The notes: a model not told the origin generated them from the letters alone. 18,772 nt of DNA from Entrophospora sp. SA101 (GCA_958430865.1 CAUDNR010004480.1:1-18772), one strand, 5' to 3'; shown: positions 1-10,173, numbered from the stretch's first letter. Made by a program: numbers and translations.

Positions 1-796
1 CCGTTTTGGAATAGCAGTGAATTCATGTAGAGAAGACCTTTTGATATGAAAGAGTATTCATTAGAAAGCTTTAATGGTGTACTTTCATTTTACTCTAACA
101 ACAAAGTTCGAGTTTATTATAAAAATAACGAGATATTTTAAAAAAACTTCATGTAACACGAATTTCGAATTTATTTTCACATATAGAAAATCAATTGATG
201 TGACATGTCCTGTGACTAATACCTTCTAAATTTGTACTAGATCGGAATCCGTTATGATAAGGTTTGACTGTAAACAATGAATAATCGCATGTATATATTA
301 TTCCATAATTGGATCTCGGAAGAATTTTAGGTTTATTATTATGTTTTGTAATACATAACTCTTGTTTATTTATTTATTTTATCATCGTAAGTTTCAACAG
401 AAAAAATTTTTTTTTGCATTGTGTGTATTTATAAATTCATTTGTTTATCAAAAAAGTCACATTTTCTGTATCCAGACACGTCCATATAAATCTTTATTAT
501 TTTTTCATATCTCAAATTTTATTTTTTATATCAAACATACTTTTATATCAAATCAAATTTATAGCTAACTGCATTCATATATTAAAAAAAAATTTTGTAC
601 ATATTGTATATATAAATATAAAATTTCTATTTAAATGTCTAAATGTAAAGAAGTTTCACCAACACTTGCATCTTGAGAATAATTTACACTATGGACCTTT
701 TGCTCGTCACTGGTGCCATGAAATTTCTACTGAAAATGGCTCAGAATTTTTATCCTATTCGTTTAGGATAACAATTTTAACTGAACTAAATAGTAG
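1..796. other. AT-rich non-coding stretch
   Basis: I see no supportable gene here. Open frames between 362 and 896 are low-complexity, dominated by Phe/Ile/Tyr/Lys, which is what AT-rich DNA gives by chance. Around 690-780 a short stretch reads more like protein (PFARHWCHEISTENGSEF) and may belong to the decayed fragment that follows, but it is in a different frame. No tRNA, rRNA or clear promoter was recognised. Confidence 0.6.
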
Positions 797-1240
797 AAAA
801 TTTTTGCTTCGTATTATTATGATAAGATCCAAAGGTTTACACCAGAGGATATGCATAAAGAACTTATTGAAGAATCTGTTCATAACAGTATTGTGACCCA
901 AAACTCTGAGTTTAGGGAAGACCCGAAACAGAAACTAACAGAAACCAGTAAGTTAGTAGTTTATGCTTAGGTTTAGGTTTAGTTTTAGTTTTAGTTTTCT
1001 GCTTAGTATAAGTTCATTTTCCGAAACGTTTCAGGAAGCCAAAAGAGTTTCTGGTCACAACACTGGTTCATAATGCCCAATTTTCTCATGATGAAATTCC
1101 TAAGGTAGAAACTATACGTAATTGGGTTTCTAGATACTCAGCAGAAATGAAAAGAGATGTAGCTGATCAAATTACAATAAATGAACTTTCAAGTAATTTA
1201 TCATATAATTATTTTAATATTAACAACTTGCTTTTGGTGT
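797..1240 (+). pseudogene. decayed protein-coding fragment of unknown family
   Basis: Two blocks read like real protein although the flanking DNA does not. From about 797 to 946 the frame gives FASYYYDKIQRFTPEDMHKE and continues acidic and charged; it is followed by a donor-like gtaagt at about 947. After an acceptor-like tttcag (ends 1034) a second block contains KPKEFLVTTLVHNAQFSHDE and then IPKVETIRNWVSRYSAEMKR. The spliced phases do not fit: the first block would end in phase 1 while the second needs two carried bases, so at least one frameshift is implied. There is no start codon in context, and the second block runs into the tandem repeat unit that begins at 1215. The style (EDMH.EL, then EIPKVETIRNWVSRY) resembles a repetitive Glomeromycotina protein family, but I cannot name it or give a function. 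It is most likely a dead copy. Confidence 0.4.
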
Positions 1241-1826
1241 GATCTAATTTCCTGCTCACCACAAGAAAACAATTATATTATTATTGATACAATCTTTAAT
1301 AAAATTATAAATAAAGAAAATGATTTTAACTCTCATGTAAATTATTCCCCAAGACTTAATGATGACAGAAGAAATTACATGGCCAAGTTTAATATTAACA
1401 ACTTGCTTTTTTTGCTATAATCTAATTTCCTATATACAAGGAAAAAATTTATTTGAACTGTTATTATTATTAATACAATTTTTTGATAAATTATAAATAC
1501 AGTAATAGAAAGCAAGAAAATTATTTTAACTCTCTTGTAAATTATTTCACAGGACTTAATAATAACAGAAGAAATTACGTGGTCAAGTTTTGAATAGTTT
1601 AATATCAATGACTTTGTTGTCCGTGATTTAATTTCCCGCCCACTATAAAAAATCAACTTATTTGAACTGTTATTAATAATACATTCCTTAATAAAATTAT
1701 AAATAATAGAAAACAAATTTTTATTTAGAAACAATAAAGAAAATTATTTAACTCTCCTGCAAATGATTTCCCAGGACTTTAATGTTGGGAGAAATTACGT
1801 GGTCAAGTTTCGAGTAGTTCTTAAAA
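1215..1826. repeat. degenerate tandem repeat, three units of about 175-225 bp
   Basis: Three successive units share the same order of landmarks: taatatt/caa.gactt.., then (g)atctaatttcc or gatttaatttcc, then ttaataaaattataaata, then taactctc.tg.aaat.attt, then gacttaat, then agaaattac.tgg.caagtt. Unit 1 is about 1215-1389, unit 2 about 1390-1599 and unit 3 about 1600-1826. Units 2 and 3 also share atttgaactgttatta and the phrase attacgtggtcaagttt. The units differ by many substitutions and small indels, so the duplication is old. No coding function is apparent. Confidence 0.7.
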
Positions 1827-4397
1827 TTAATATGTTAGTTTAGTCAATACCAATTATTGCTAATTAGGATTTTAATCCCTTTATGCTGCCAGCCCTGGTT
1901 TGTACATAGTAAATTAATTTTCAACGAAAAAAAAAACATTGAAAGTTTTCCGTATCAATTCTGCGGATTAAATTCTTAACAATTAATTTGATTAATTAGA
2001 GTGAGAATGAAGAGAGTAAAGGTATCGTGTTTGATCAACGAAACTATGGGGAGACACAGAAAAATTGCGTCTAAAATTCGTTATACCAAAATTATCAATC
2101 TAATTATAATTCGTTGAAACAAGATTCGTTGAAGCGAGTCTTGACTGACAGCTGGTCAAGTGTATAATAATAATAATATTCGTAACAATATCACCCAACC
2201 AAACTTTGAATTTCTGGATATGGTTTCTAAAATTGTACTAATTACTAATATTACAATATATTATTATCGCTATAGCCAAATTTCAAAATTTAGGATATCA
2301 TGCAAAAAATCATTCCCTAGTAGTTAGTAATAGAGAAGAAAGATGATGGCAAAATTTAGGATCAACATTATTAGTTATTTAAATAAAGTTCCTAATATTC
2401 AACATCAAACTACTATATAGAGTTTGAGTCCAAAAGTTACACGTGATAGACTTCAAAAGTATGTGTGATTTTTGACGCAAATAATTGAGTCATGAAAAAT
2501 AAAATAATTCAGACGCAATTTAAAATTGAGATTTTGGTATTAGTCAAAGCCAATTAATTTTGACAACATGCATATTCCGGACTCTTTTAATATGTCACTT
2601 ACTTGATCTGGGCTAATTGGATATTGTATTGCTAATTCGATGTTTTTTGGCTGTAATAAAGTTTCGCTTTTTAGATGATGATGGTTGCCCTTGTGACGTT
2701 CTTTGTTTTTAAAATAACCAACTATCCAAACAACAAGACTTGTATTGATTTTTTTATCAGGATTTGAATATTGGATATCTTTTTTATGTATAATTAATTT
2801 TATAATGATAATAATGTATATTAATTAATAAGTGAGTGAATTCCGAATTACGTATAATTAATAATAATTGTATTAAACCTGCAATTAAAACAGTCCATAG
2901 TAATATCGCTATTGGAAAAGTTGAAGAATACCTAAATTTTTTTTCAAACATCTCCAAAATATATTAATTATAGTAATTATAATAATAATGATCATTATTG
3001 TCATTTAATTATTATTATAAGAAATGTTTATGTTATATGTATATTACTATTTTTTGTATATTAGCCTTTTGAAAATAACAAACATATATTTACTACTTAC
3101 CGTTATTATTGTTATTGTTATTATCACCTTTACTGCCTTCTATTGTCATCATCATCATCATCATTACTCTTTGACTACTCGACAATATAAAAAATTTCCC
3201 TGTCATCTCACGTTCTATTTTATGATTTCCGTGAAATATTTGCAAAAGTTTCATAATTAAAATTTTCTGGAATCAACTTTCAACAAAGGTAACCATCCTT
3301 TATTAATAATATTTCAATAAACAATAATTATCAAAAGTCTATCAAAGTTAAACCAATTAGTTATTCCGTGTAGGGACGATTCTGCAGCAAAAAAAAACAA
3401 AATCCGCGGCTTAACTCTGCTATAAAATCTCATTATATTTATTTATTCGAAAATATCTAAGAATCAATTAAAAATAGATAACGAAAAAATAAAACAAATA
3501 ATTCTTATTCGAATTGCTAATAGAAAAAAAAAATACATCTACCACTATTATTATTATTATTATCACAAGGGAAAAAACCAATTACTACAGCTATCATTAT
3601 TAATTACTAAAAAAAAAGATGTCAAATTACTTTTGCTACTGCTATTATTATTATCATCGCTACAAGGACTGCGAAGGAGAAATAGAACTGATAAGTTTTG
3701 ATTGTATTGAATTAGCAATGTGCATACACTATTACCATCAGCTATATTATTCGTTTTGTTTGTTTTATTTAAATAGAAATCCTAACCTAATTCCATAGGG
3801 CCAACAGATTCGAGCATTATGAACAAATTTAATGAAATACATGTAGAAACGAAATATTGATAAATTTTTTTTAGCAGTATAAGATTAGATAAGTCGCGCG
3901 AATTCAATTTTTTTACATGATCACGTGATGTACAATTATGTTATATTTGGCATATGCGTGAAATTTCTGCTACAAAAATAGAAAGGTATACCAGCAATTA
4001 ACCAAATTAGATATAATTATTCACGTTTCTGCTTTTGATATATACTTTCTGCTTAACGTCGAGGATCATCATCCTTGGAGCCGTGGAATAACCATTACTT
4101 ATTATTTGTACAATCTACCTAATCCAAAAAAAAAGTCTATCTCCTGAATTTTACTTCGCTACTTACCGAATTACTTTGAGTACAGTGAGTGTCACATTAG
4201 TGCATGCAAAATAATTGGTTTTCTTAAAATTGACGAGTTAAATTTTCATGTAATTTTTGAAGAAAAACAATAACAATGTAAATTAATTATTCTAATTAAA
4301 AGCCATTGAACTACGTTAAAATATTTTAAATGAGTTCAGTGTAACGATAGTCATAGTCAAGTTAAAGCTCGATATTGTATATATAGTTCCGCAACTT
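1827..4397. other. long AT-rich intergenic region with microsatellites
   Basis: No gene can be supported in these 2.6 kb. The only long frame (3024-3260) is aromatic and His-rich, coming from tta/cat repeats. The region holds several short (TTA)n/(ATT)n tracts (for example about 2990-3020, 3100-3170 and 3545-3565), many poly-A/T runs, and a perfect 10-bp palindrome atcacgtgat at 3920-3929 containing the CACGTG E-box core. A short frame at about 2002-2070 (ENEESKGIVFDQRNYGETQ) looks protein-like and follows an attag acceptor-like site, but nothing joins to it. Confidence 0.5.
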
Positions 4398-4839
4398 TTG
4401 ATTGGTCACATATATTCTTCCAATCCTCCAAAAATGGAAATGCTGCATCAAAAAAATAAGTCATGTTTCGAAGCCAAGACCCTTCTCTACAAGTTACGAT
4501 TTCATTTTGTTGATATGTCAGAGGATTCGTGCCTCAATTTGCTCAAATTTACCAATTTACTATGTTCAGCCCTAAAAAATTAGCGCGTTACACAAAAAAA
4601 CTTAATATCAAAAATAAACGAATTGAAACAAAAACAAAATTTTTTAATTTTTTCCCTTATCTTACAGATCTTTTATACGTGAATTTCCAGATGAATGGAA
4701 AGAGTATTTATTCTTTATATAAAAATACAAACAGCCAAGTTCATGTTTTCAAATTTAATAAAATAGACTATTGCGTTAATCAAAGAAATATGCAAAATCA
4801 TCTACCACCATATTGCCGATTTTAGTATTTATGGAAATA

Positions 4840-4902
4840 TCACATGACCAACAATTTTTATGATTGGAAACATTGGCGATGTGGCGCAGAAAGTTGTGGG
4901 AC
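4840..4902 (+). repeat. dispersed repeat, copy A
   Basis: This stretch aligns with 16943-17002 in the same orientation. Shared landmarks in order are tcac[a/g]tga, then aattttttat-like DNA, then ttggcg..gtggc.ca.aaagtt and a closing gtg(g/a)c-like end. The spacing agrees within about 3 bp over 60 bp. Neither copy codes for anything visible, so it is probably part of a non-autonomous element or a conserved end. Confidence 0.5.
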
Positions 4903-5438
4903 GAGAGCAGTGTTGAAAATTCAATTCGGGTGTGCCACGATACGCGGGTGTTGTGCACGTCTATTTTTTTTAAAAAATGCCAGTAAAAAATTTAATTGTT
5001 CCTATATACTCTTTTTTTTTTTTTGCTGTGACAAATCAATTAATATTTCGTGCATATGGAAATTTAGTGTAATGTGACACGCCCTGATTGAATTTTCTAA
5101 AATGGTTGGAATTAAAAAAAGAAAAGCAAGCTAGAAGGTAATGAAATTACTATTTATAAATAACTTGATTATTCCCTTTTTTAGGGACAATAGTGATTCT
5201 GTTAATTTTGAAGATTTTGAAGAAATGTATCCATATTTCGATGAAAAACCTGAAAATAATAGTGAATCTTTGTTTCAATTACTGACTGATAATATGAAAA
5301 ACTATAAGGTCAAAAGGCCATTGGCCTATAATGAAAATTCAAAGAGCATACAAAAAACATCAGCAAAAGAAAATATCCAGACTCTTGATATATTTTTGTC
5401 ACGTGTTATCTGCGGGTCTACAAACGAAATTTTGACCC

Positions 5439-5544
5439 TACAGTCTAAGCTCTCTATGCCGAACATCTCCATAACGAACAAAAGCAAAAAAATTACATAT
5501 AATAATAAAGGACAAGGGGTTTGGCATAGAGAGCTTAGACTGTA
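5439..5544. repeat. 26-bp inverted repeat (fold-back structure) with 54-bp spacer
   Basis: The arm 5439-5464 is the reverse complement of 5519-5544 with a single mismatch (5461 against 5522, which would be a G-U pair in RNA). The core arm is agtctaagctctctatgcc and its complement. The arms have ordinary base composition, unlike the AT-rich flanks, so chance pairing is unlikely. The structure interrupts the end of an acidic open frame. It could be a tiny fold-back/MITE-like insertion, a recent inverted duplication, or the stem of a hairpin RNA; the sequence alone does not decide. Confidence 0.85.
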
Positions 5545-5608
5545 TATAAAAAGTATTACTGTTACACGCACTTTTACTTATCTGCGTTTTCATTTTAAAT
5601 ATATGTAG

Positions 5609-6088
5609 TGTGACGAACGCTGATAATCATTTGACCACATTCGAATATTCGGTTATTATTATTATTATTATTATCATCATTATTATTAGTACTATCACTA
5701 TTATTATGAATATTTGATTCAATGAATACATATTAGTATTAGATAAACTTTCTAAATATTCATTGAAAAATCTGTTTACTATTAACAATTTCCAAACATA
5801 AATATTTCCATAACAAGATGATTCAAGTGATAATAATTCTCGCCTATTCACTTTAACACAAACAAAAAAAAATTTTATGCTAGTTTATTGTATTAAGACG
5901 CATGGCATATGTACATGCTAACCGCAAAGGACATTATAGAATTTATGTGTGAATTTAATTATGATTCGTTTAAAAAATATTGCTGAAAGAGGTTAAGAAA
6001 TCTCCTTTTTTTAAATAAATTTAAATTATTGTTTTATTTGGATTCGGATCACAGTTCATTCGAGCCCTTCTGTTTCAGCAAAAAATAT
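5609..6088. other. non-coding stretch with (TTA)n tract and small hairpin
   Basis: There is no supportable gene. The stretch contains a (TTA)n/(TTATCA) microsatellite at about 5653-5689 and a perfect 11-bp inverted repeat, ttcaatgaata at 5718-5728 against tattcattgaa at 5757-5767. The rest is AT-rich single-copy-looking DNA. Confidence 0.5.
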
Positions 6089-6217
6089 CCGTTATATAGT
6101 AATAGAGAAACCGTTATAGACAGTATATAAAACATACGAGACAATTTTAATTGAACCTAAATTTTCAGTGCGTTATATAATGAAACCGTTATAGAAATAC
6201 ATTGCCTATATAACGTA
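6089..6217. mobile_element. CGTTATA-motif cluster resembling a pogo/Tigger-type transposon end
   Basis: Five CGTTATA motifs lie within about 130 bp: ccgttatatag (6089), accgttataga (about 6110), gcgttatataa (6170), accgttataga (6185) and the inverted ctatataacg (about 6206). Two of them sit in the repeated context (ta)gtaatagagaaaccgtta / taatgaaaccgttataga. From memory, runs of this kind (cgttata, then gaaaccgttatag) are typical of the non-coding ends of pogo/Tigger-like DNA transposons. No transposase frame is nearby, so at most this is a solo end or a short non-autonomous relic. The family call is inference. Confidence 0.3.
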
Positions 6218-7193
6218 ATTGCTGGAGGATATTCGCATGTCGGTCTGAGTATTCGTGTGTATTCGAATATTCATGATCGACATAATAATAAATGAATATT
6301 CAAAAGTCCGCTACGTAAAAAAAATCTTGTGTGTAACCGCTAATTATAATAATAATAAATTATAATATACACAAATACAAAATGTGGCTTTTTATTAATA
6401 TTAATAAATAGGAAAATATTATATACAAGTATCGATCATCTATCACGTATCGTTATTGGTCCATCTATTTCCGTGTTGATCATTTCCAATTTCACCACGT
6501 GTACCTTTAAGGTTTCTGAATCAAATTGAATAATTTCTTGAATAAATTTTTATTCAATTCAAACGGACCATTCGAATAAGAAATTGTATTACGAATAGAA
6601 ATCCTAATTTTTTGTAAACATTTCGCGTGATCCATAATACCATTTCCATTTCGTGGTAATAATAAGAATTTTAATTTCTTTCAAAAAAATAGAAACATAT
6701 ATGCATTATGTGCTAATATTTACATTGATTGCTTTTAGAGGCGAAAAATATGAAGTTTTTTTGTGTCGAGTTCATCGTAACTTGATCTACGTGATGATAT
6801 AAGTTTTGTGATTTTTTGTTATATGGGCCTTTGGATGATTAGGGAGAATGAGTGAGAGTAGATGATGACCAATACTTTTTGTCAGGGAGTAGTTTAATAA
6901 AGTTCTAAACATATTAAAGACGTAATACTTACAAGCATATAAACTGCAAAATGATACAGTTCTTATAATTTTATTGTAAAGTTTTCATGAAAAATCAACT
7001 TTCTTCTGTGCAGATAGATAATACATAATTTTATTGATCATATTAATAATATCTTTAAAAAAAACATAAAAAAAAGCATAATAATAAAATCTTATATTCT
7101 TAATTCTTCTTTTTAATTAAATGTTTTTAAGTCTTAAATCATTATTTATTTATTTATTTATTTATTTATTATTATGGATATTGACTTGTAATA
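6218..7193. other. AT-rich intergenic region downstream of the HMG gene
   Basis: No gene is supported. A small inverted repeat (gaatattcat near 6267 against atgaatattc near 6293) and general AT-rich DNA are present. The right end is the 3' flank of the minus-strand HMG gene and includes the (TTTA)n tract annotated separately. Confidence 0.5.
7144..7171. repeat. (TTTA)n microsatellite providing AATAAA signals to the HMG gene
   Basis: About seven tetranucleotide units lie 23-50 bp past the stop codon of the minus-strand HMG gene. Read on the minus strand this is a run of overlapping AATAAA hexamers, the canonical eukaryotic poly(A) signal, at a normal distance from the stop. The repeat itself is seen directly; its role in 3' processing is inference. 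Confidence 0.7.
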
Positions 7194-8900
7194 TTATTCA
7201 AAAAAATTTAAAAAATTTAAAAACTCAACATTCTCAAATTCAAAATTAATAAAATCATTATTATCATTAATGTTCTCAAAAGTGTTATCATTTCCTTCAT
7301 TAATAATCATATTATTACTAGTAATAAAATTATTATTATCATTATTATTACTAGTAATAAAATTATTATTATCATTATTATTATCAAAAACAAAATTATT
7401 ACTAATGTTACTACTACTACTATTATTATTCTGAACACTAATGAAATTATTAACATTATTATTGGAATTATCAACTATATTATTGTCGGTGATATCCAAA
7501 TTAAAGGAATTGTTGTCAAGTGGATCTAAAGTCGACACCTCATGAACTAAATTGTCTCCAGTGAGAGAAAGTTGAGTTTTGAAGTTGTTATTTAGATCGT
7601 CAAAATTGAAATTGTTTAGAGAATTGATGGAATTATTGAAAGGATTATTGAGACTATCGAAATTAATTGGAGGAACATTAAAGTTATTAAAAACATTTAA
7701 AGCGTCAATATTGTTGGAATTATCATAGAAATTACTTGAAGCGTCAAGACTATTGAAATTATTATTGAAATTACTTGAAGCGTCAAGATTGTTGAAATTA
7801 TTGAAATGGCTTAAAACGTCAAGATTATTGAAATTATTGAAGCTATTAAGAGCATCAAGATTATTGGAATTGTTCAAACTATTATTATTATTGAAATTAC
7901 AATTAAAATCATTATTATTAAAGTCAATTATTTGATGATAAATATTTCCAATGTTATTTTTTTCACCATCATTTTTATTATTTTTATTAATATTATTATC
8001 TTCGATCTTTCCATCCGATTTGCTTCTTTTCTTTGCCATTTCACCGCCATCATCATCAGCATGATTTATATTAGTATTTAGATTATTGTGCCAAACTGGT
8101 TTATAAACATAATTAGGATACGTTAATTTATGTTTAACATTAGCTGCCATACTTAATATTTGAAAAAATTGTTTTACTTCAGAAGATTGAGAATTCCAAA
8201 TGTTTGCAATCAATTTGGATTTTTCTCGATTATTCAAATTCGTCATTTGGGATTCTGCTTTAAGTTTGGCATTATAATCAGTTCTAAAAAGAATGAATGG
8301 ATTTTGAGGTCTAGGTGAATTACTATTACTATTACTATTATTACTGTTATTTTTGTTATTATTAATATTACTATCGTTATTATTATTAATGTTGGTGGCA
8401 TTATTATTATTGCCATTATTAACGTTGTTGTTTTTGTTATTTCTATTGTTTCTTTTATATTTTCTAACAACCCTATTGTTATTATTAGTTCGTAATAACT
8501 TTGGTTTAATTAGTTCGTCAATTGGCAACGTCAATTTATAAGGTGGATTGGTGGTTAGTCTTTTCAATAATCTTTCTAAATTCGATTGACATTCTTCATT
8601 ACGTGTCGATGATGATGATGACGACGATGACGATGGCGATGATGATGAATATGAATGAATGGTGATTGGAAATGAAGTGTTGTTGTTGCCGTTGTTACCG
8701 TTGTGGCCGTTGTGGCCATCATTGTTTTCTGTTGAAATGAATTCATTTAATGGCATCACAAATGTAAAAGTACTGATACTACTAATACTACCTGAACTAG
8801 CACCAGCACCAGCACCAGCATTAGAACCAGTATTACCAGTACTATTACTACGAGCACGCTTTGATGAATTTTTATTTTTTGTTGGATTTTTCTTGAGCAT
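7194..8900 (-). CDS. MATA-HMG domain protein with poly-Asn regions
   Basis: Intact single-exon frame of 568 residues, with ATG at 8900 and TAA at 7194. The protein starts with a basic stretch (KKNPTKNKNSSKRAR), followed by Gly/Ala and Ser-rich low complexity (residues 20-100). A conserved pre-domain segment follows at about 115-137 (TTNPPYKLTLPIDELIKP), then an Asn-rich linker. The HMG box (about 196-268) has RPQNPFILFRTDYN at its start, W235 in helix 2, and the closing YPNYVYKP typical of the MATA-HMG subclass. This domain binds and bends DNA in the nucleus; in most fungi such proteins include mating-type and other regulators. MATA-HMG genes are strongly expanded in Glomeromycotina. A basic KKRSKSDGK (290-298) could be a nuclear localisation signal. 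The C-terminal 250 residues are Asn-rich and hold an internal repeat (348-410). Target genes and any sexual role are unknown. Confidence 0.85.
   Translation of the reverse strand: MLKKNPTKNKNSSKRARSNSTGNTGSNAGAGAGASSGSISSISTFTFVMPLNEFISTENNDGHNGHNGNNGNNNTSFPITIHSYSSSSPSSSSSSSSSTRNEECQSNLERLLKRLTTNPPYKLTLPIDELIKPKLLRTNNNNRVVRKYKRNNRNNKNNNVNNGNNNNATNINNNNDSNINNNKNNSNNSNSNSNSPRPQNPFILFRTDYNAKLKAESQMTNLNNREKSKLIANIWNSQSSEVKQFFQILSMAANVKHKLTYPNYVYKPVWHNNLNTNINHADDDGGEMAKKRSKSDGKIEDNNINKNNKNDGEKNNIGNIYHQIIDFNNNDFNCNFNNNNSLNNSNNLDALNSFNNFNNLDVLSHFNNFNNLDASSNFNNNFNSLDASSNFYDNSNNIDALNVFNNFNVPPINFDSLNNPFNNSINSLNNFNFDDLNNNFKTQLSLTGDNLVHEVSTLDPLDNNSFNLDITDNNIVDNSNNNVNNFISVQNNNSSSSNISNNFVFDNNNDNNNFITSNNNDNNNFITSNNMIINEGNDNTFENINDNNDFINFEFENVEFLNFLNFFE
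7311..7380 (-). repeat. in-frame 30-bp duplication in the HMG gene
   Basis: The phrase ttactagtaataaaattatt followed by attatc occurs twice in succession, encoding two tandem DNNNFITSNN units (residues about 510-530). The nucleotide copies are almost identical, so this is a recent slippage or duplication inside the coding sequence that preserves the frame. Confidence 0.75.
7671..7859 (-). repeat. coding minisatellite: five units of the LDAxxxFNNFNN type
   Basis: Residues 348-410 of the HMG protein consist of successive units LDALNSFNNFNN, LDVLSHFNNFNN, LDASSNFNNNFNS, LDASSNFYDNSNN and IDALNVFNNF. Each unit is 12-13 residues (36-39 bp). The DNA units (for example gcttgaagcgtcaag-like and gttgaaattattgaaat blocks) are clearly related, with one-codon length differences. 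Alternating acidic-hydrophobic LD..F residues in an Asn background resemble an activation or interaction segment, but that is inference. Confidence 0.8.
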
Positions 8901-10170
8901 AATATATTTAATTAGTTAATAATAATAATAATTTAATGATATAATAATTAAGTGAAGTAATAATTATATATATATTTTATATTTATGTATACTATACAAA
9001 GAAAAAAAGTTTTGTCTAGCTAAAAAAATTGACTTTTTATGCATTTTTTTCTTCTTAATATCTCTCGGAGTCTGTTAAAAAGTCAATTTAAAAACAAAAA
9101 TATAAAAATACAAAACAAACTAATGTTTTTTGTTTTTGTTTTTTTTTTTCAAGTCAACCCAAATTAATCGAATTTTTGTATAATTAAATTTTTCCGAGTT
9201 ACTGGGTTTCTGCACCTAATTTAAAATTTTTAATGAAAAAAAAAATTTTCTTGTTTTATAATTTAATCTTGAATGGACGACTTAACTATTTGTGTTACAC
9301 GAAGTCGGAGTGGGACTTTATAATATTTTAATTTGGAAACTACATCGACTATTGATTTTTCCGAAGATCAAATAAATCAATTGTTTATTAATTACTTTTT
9401 TCGTCCTCAATTTAATTTTTCTTTATATCCCAAAAAAATCGGAAATCACAATTGAAAGATTCCGGATGCTTTGATAAACATCACATGAACAATATTTACT
9501 ATTATAATGGTTGTTAGTACTACTCTCATCATTAATCAATATTGATATCAATATTAATATTGTCGTTTATGATGATGTCGTCTTCCATTATATCCTTTTT
9601 AGCAAGCTAAACATACATTCAATATTAAAAAAAGCTCAAATTTTCAACAAAATATGGATTCAAAACAGAGGATTTGTACGATAATCGAGATACACAAATG
9701 ATCCATTTTATTATTAATTGATTTGATGTTTTTCAGCATTTTTACCAATCAGTGATTCTCCACAAGAATTACTTACATAATCATCATTTTTTTTATGTAA
9801 ATATTTTTACCAAAAACTAAAAACCAATCACAATCATCTTTTTGATTTTCGACACAAAACAAATTTCTCATTATTATTTATTTTTTAACTAGACAAAAAT
9901 TAACAGTTAATTTATCTTTAATTAAAAAAAAAAACTATATGCAATTTTCTCAACAACTTTTTCAAATATATGAATATTTAAGCCATTCCGAGACTGGTTA
10001 CCTTTAAAAACCACCAGTAAACCACTGTGTTCAGGTCAATGAGATGATTCTTTAAAAGATTTTCATGGGCTACCGTTGGTTCAATTAAACCGTCACCTAA
10101 CAATATGAAACATATTCCCCTTTTTAACAGAAGAGTTTTAAAAAAAATATAACTTCTTCTACCTCTCTAC
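8901..10170. other. intergenic region upstream of the HMG gene
   Basis: No gene is supported. The promoter of the minus-strand HMG gene should lie at its left end, where a TATA-rich tract (about 8963-8985) stands 60-85 bp upstream of the start. Other structure includes a perfect 11-bp inverted repeat (ttgacttttta at 9029-9039 against 9076-9086), an 18-bp perfect palindrome at 9538-9555 (aatattgatatcaatatt), and long poly-A/T runs near 9120-9150 and 9924-9933. A short protein-like run at about 9980-10038 (KPFRDWLPLKTTSKPLCSGQ) may be the most upstream trace of the TnpB-like relic that follows. Confidence 0.5.
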
Positions 10171-10173
10171 TCA

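Larger units (their letters stand above)
4398..5608 (+). pseudogene. possible degraded multi-exon gene of unknown function
   Basis: Several short frames on the plus strand read like protein but do not assemble into one model. These are KKLARYTKKLNIKNKRIETK within 4529-4660; then, after an acceptor-like cttacag (ends 4667), SFIREFPDEWKEYLFF (to about 4735); then, after ccttttttag (ends 5184), an acidic block with NFEDFEEMYPYFDEKPENNS and LFQLLTDNMKNYKVKRPLAY (5185-5440). The last block then runs into an inverted repeat (5439-5544), which replaces the natural C-terminus. A TATA-like tatatatag at about 4378 and an inverted CCAAT box (attgg, about 4401) lie just upstream. The stretch 4730-5130 between the blocks holds a dispersed repeat and a GC-richer patch rather than coding sequence. 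I do not recognise the family. It could be a real small gene with unpredicted introns, or a transposon-derived remnant. Confidence 0.25.

Noticed and set aside
966..1000. Telomere-like TTTAGG repeats
   Set aside because: Only two clean units followed by degenerate TTTAGTTTTAG; internal position between two coding-like blocks, probably intron DNA.
3920..3929. CACGTG palindrome as a regulatory operator
   Set aside because: No gene within reach; the same hexamer occurs elsewhere in the window (for example near 10610 and 16945), partly inside repeats.
7753..8919. Several plus-strand and alternate-frame open frames across the HMG gene (Leu-rich or Ile/Thr-rich)
   Set aside because: They mirror the poly-Asn/Ser repeats of the real minus-strand gene; no start context or domain.
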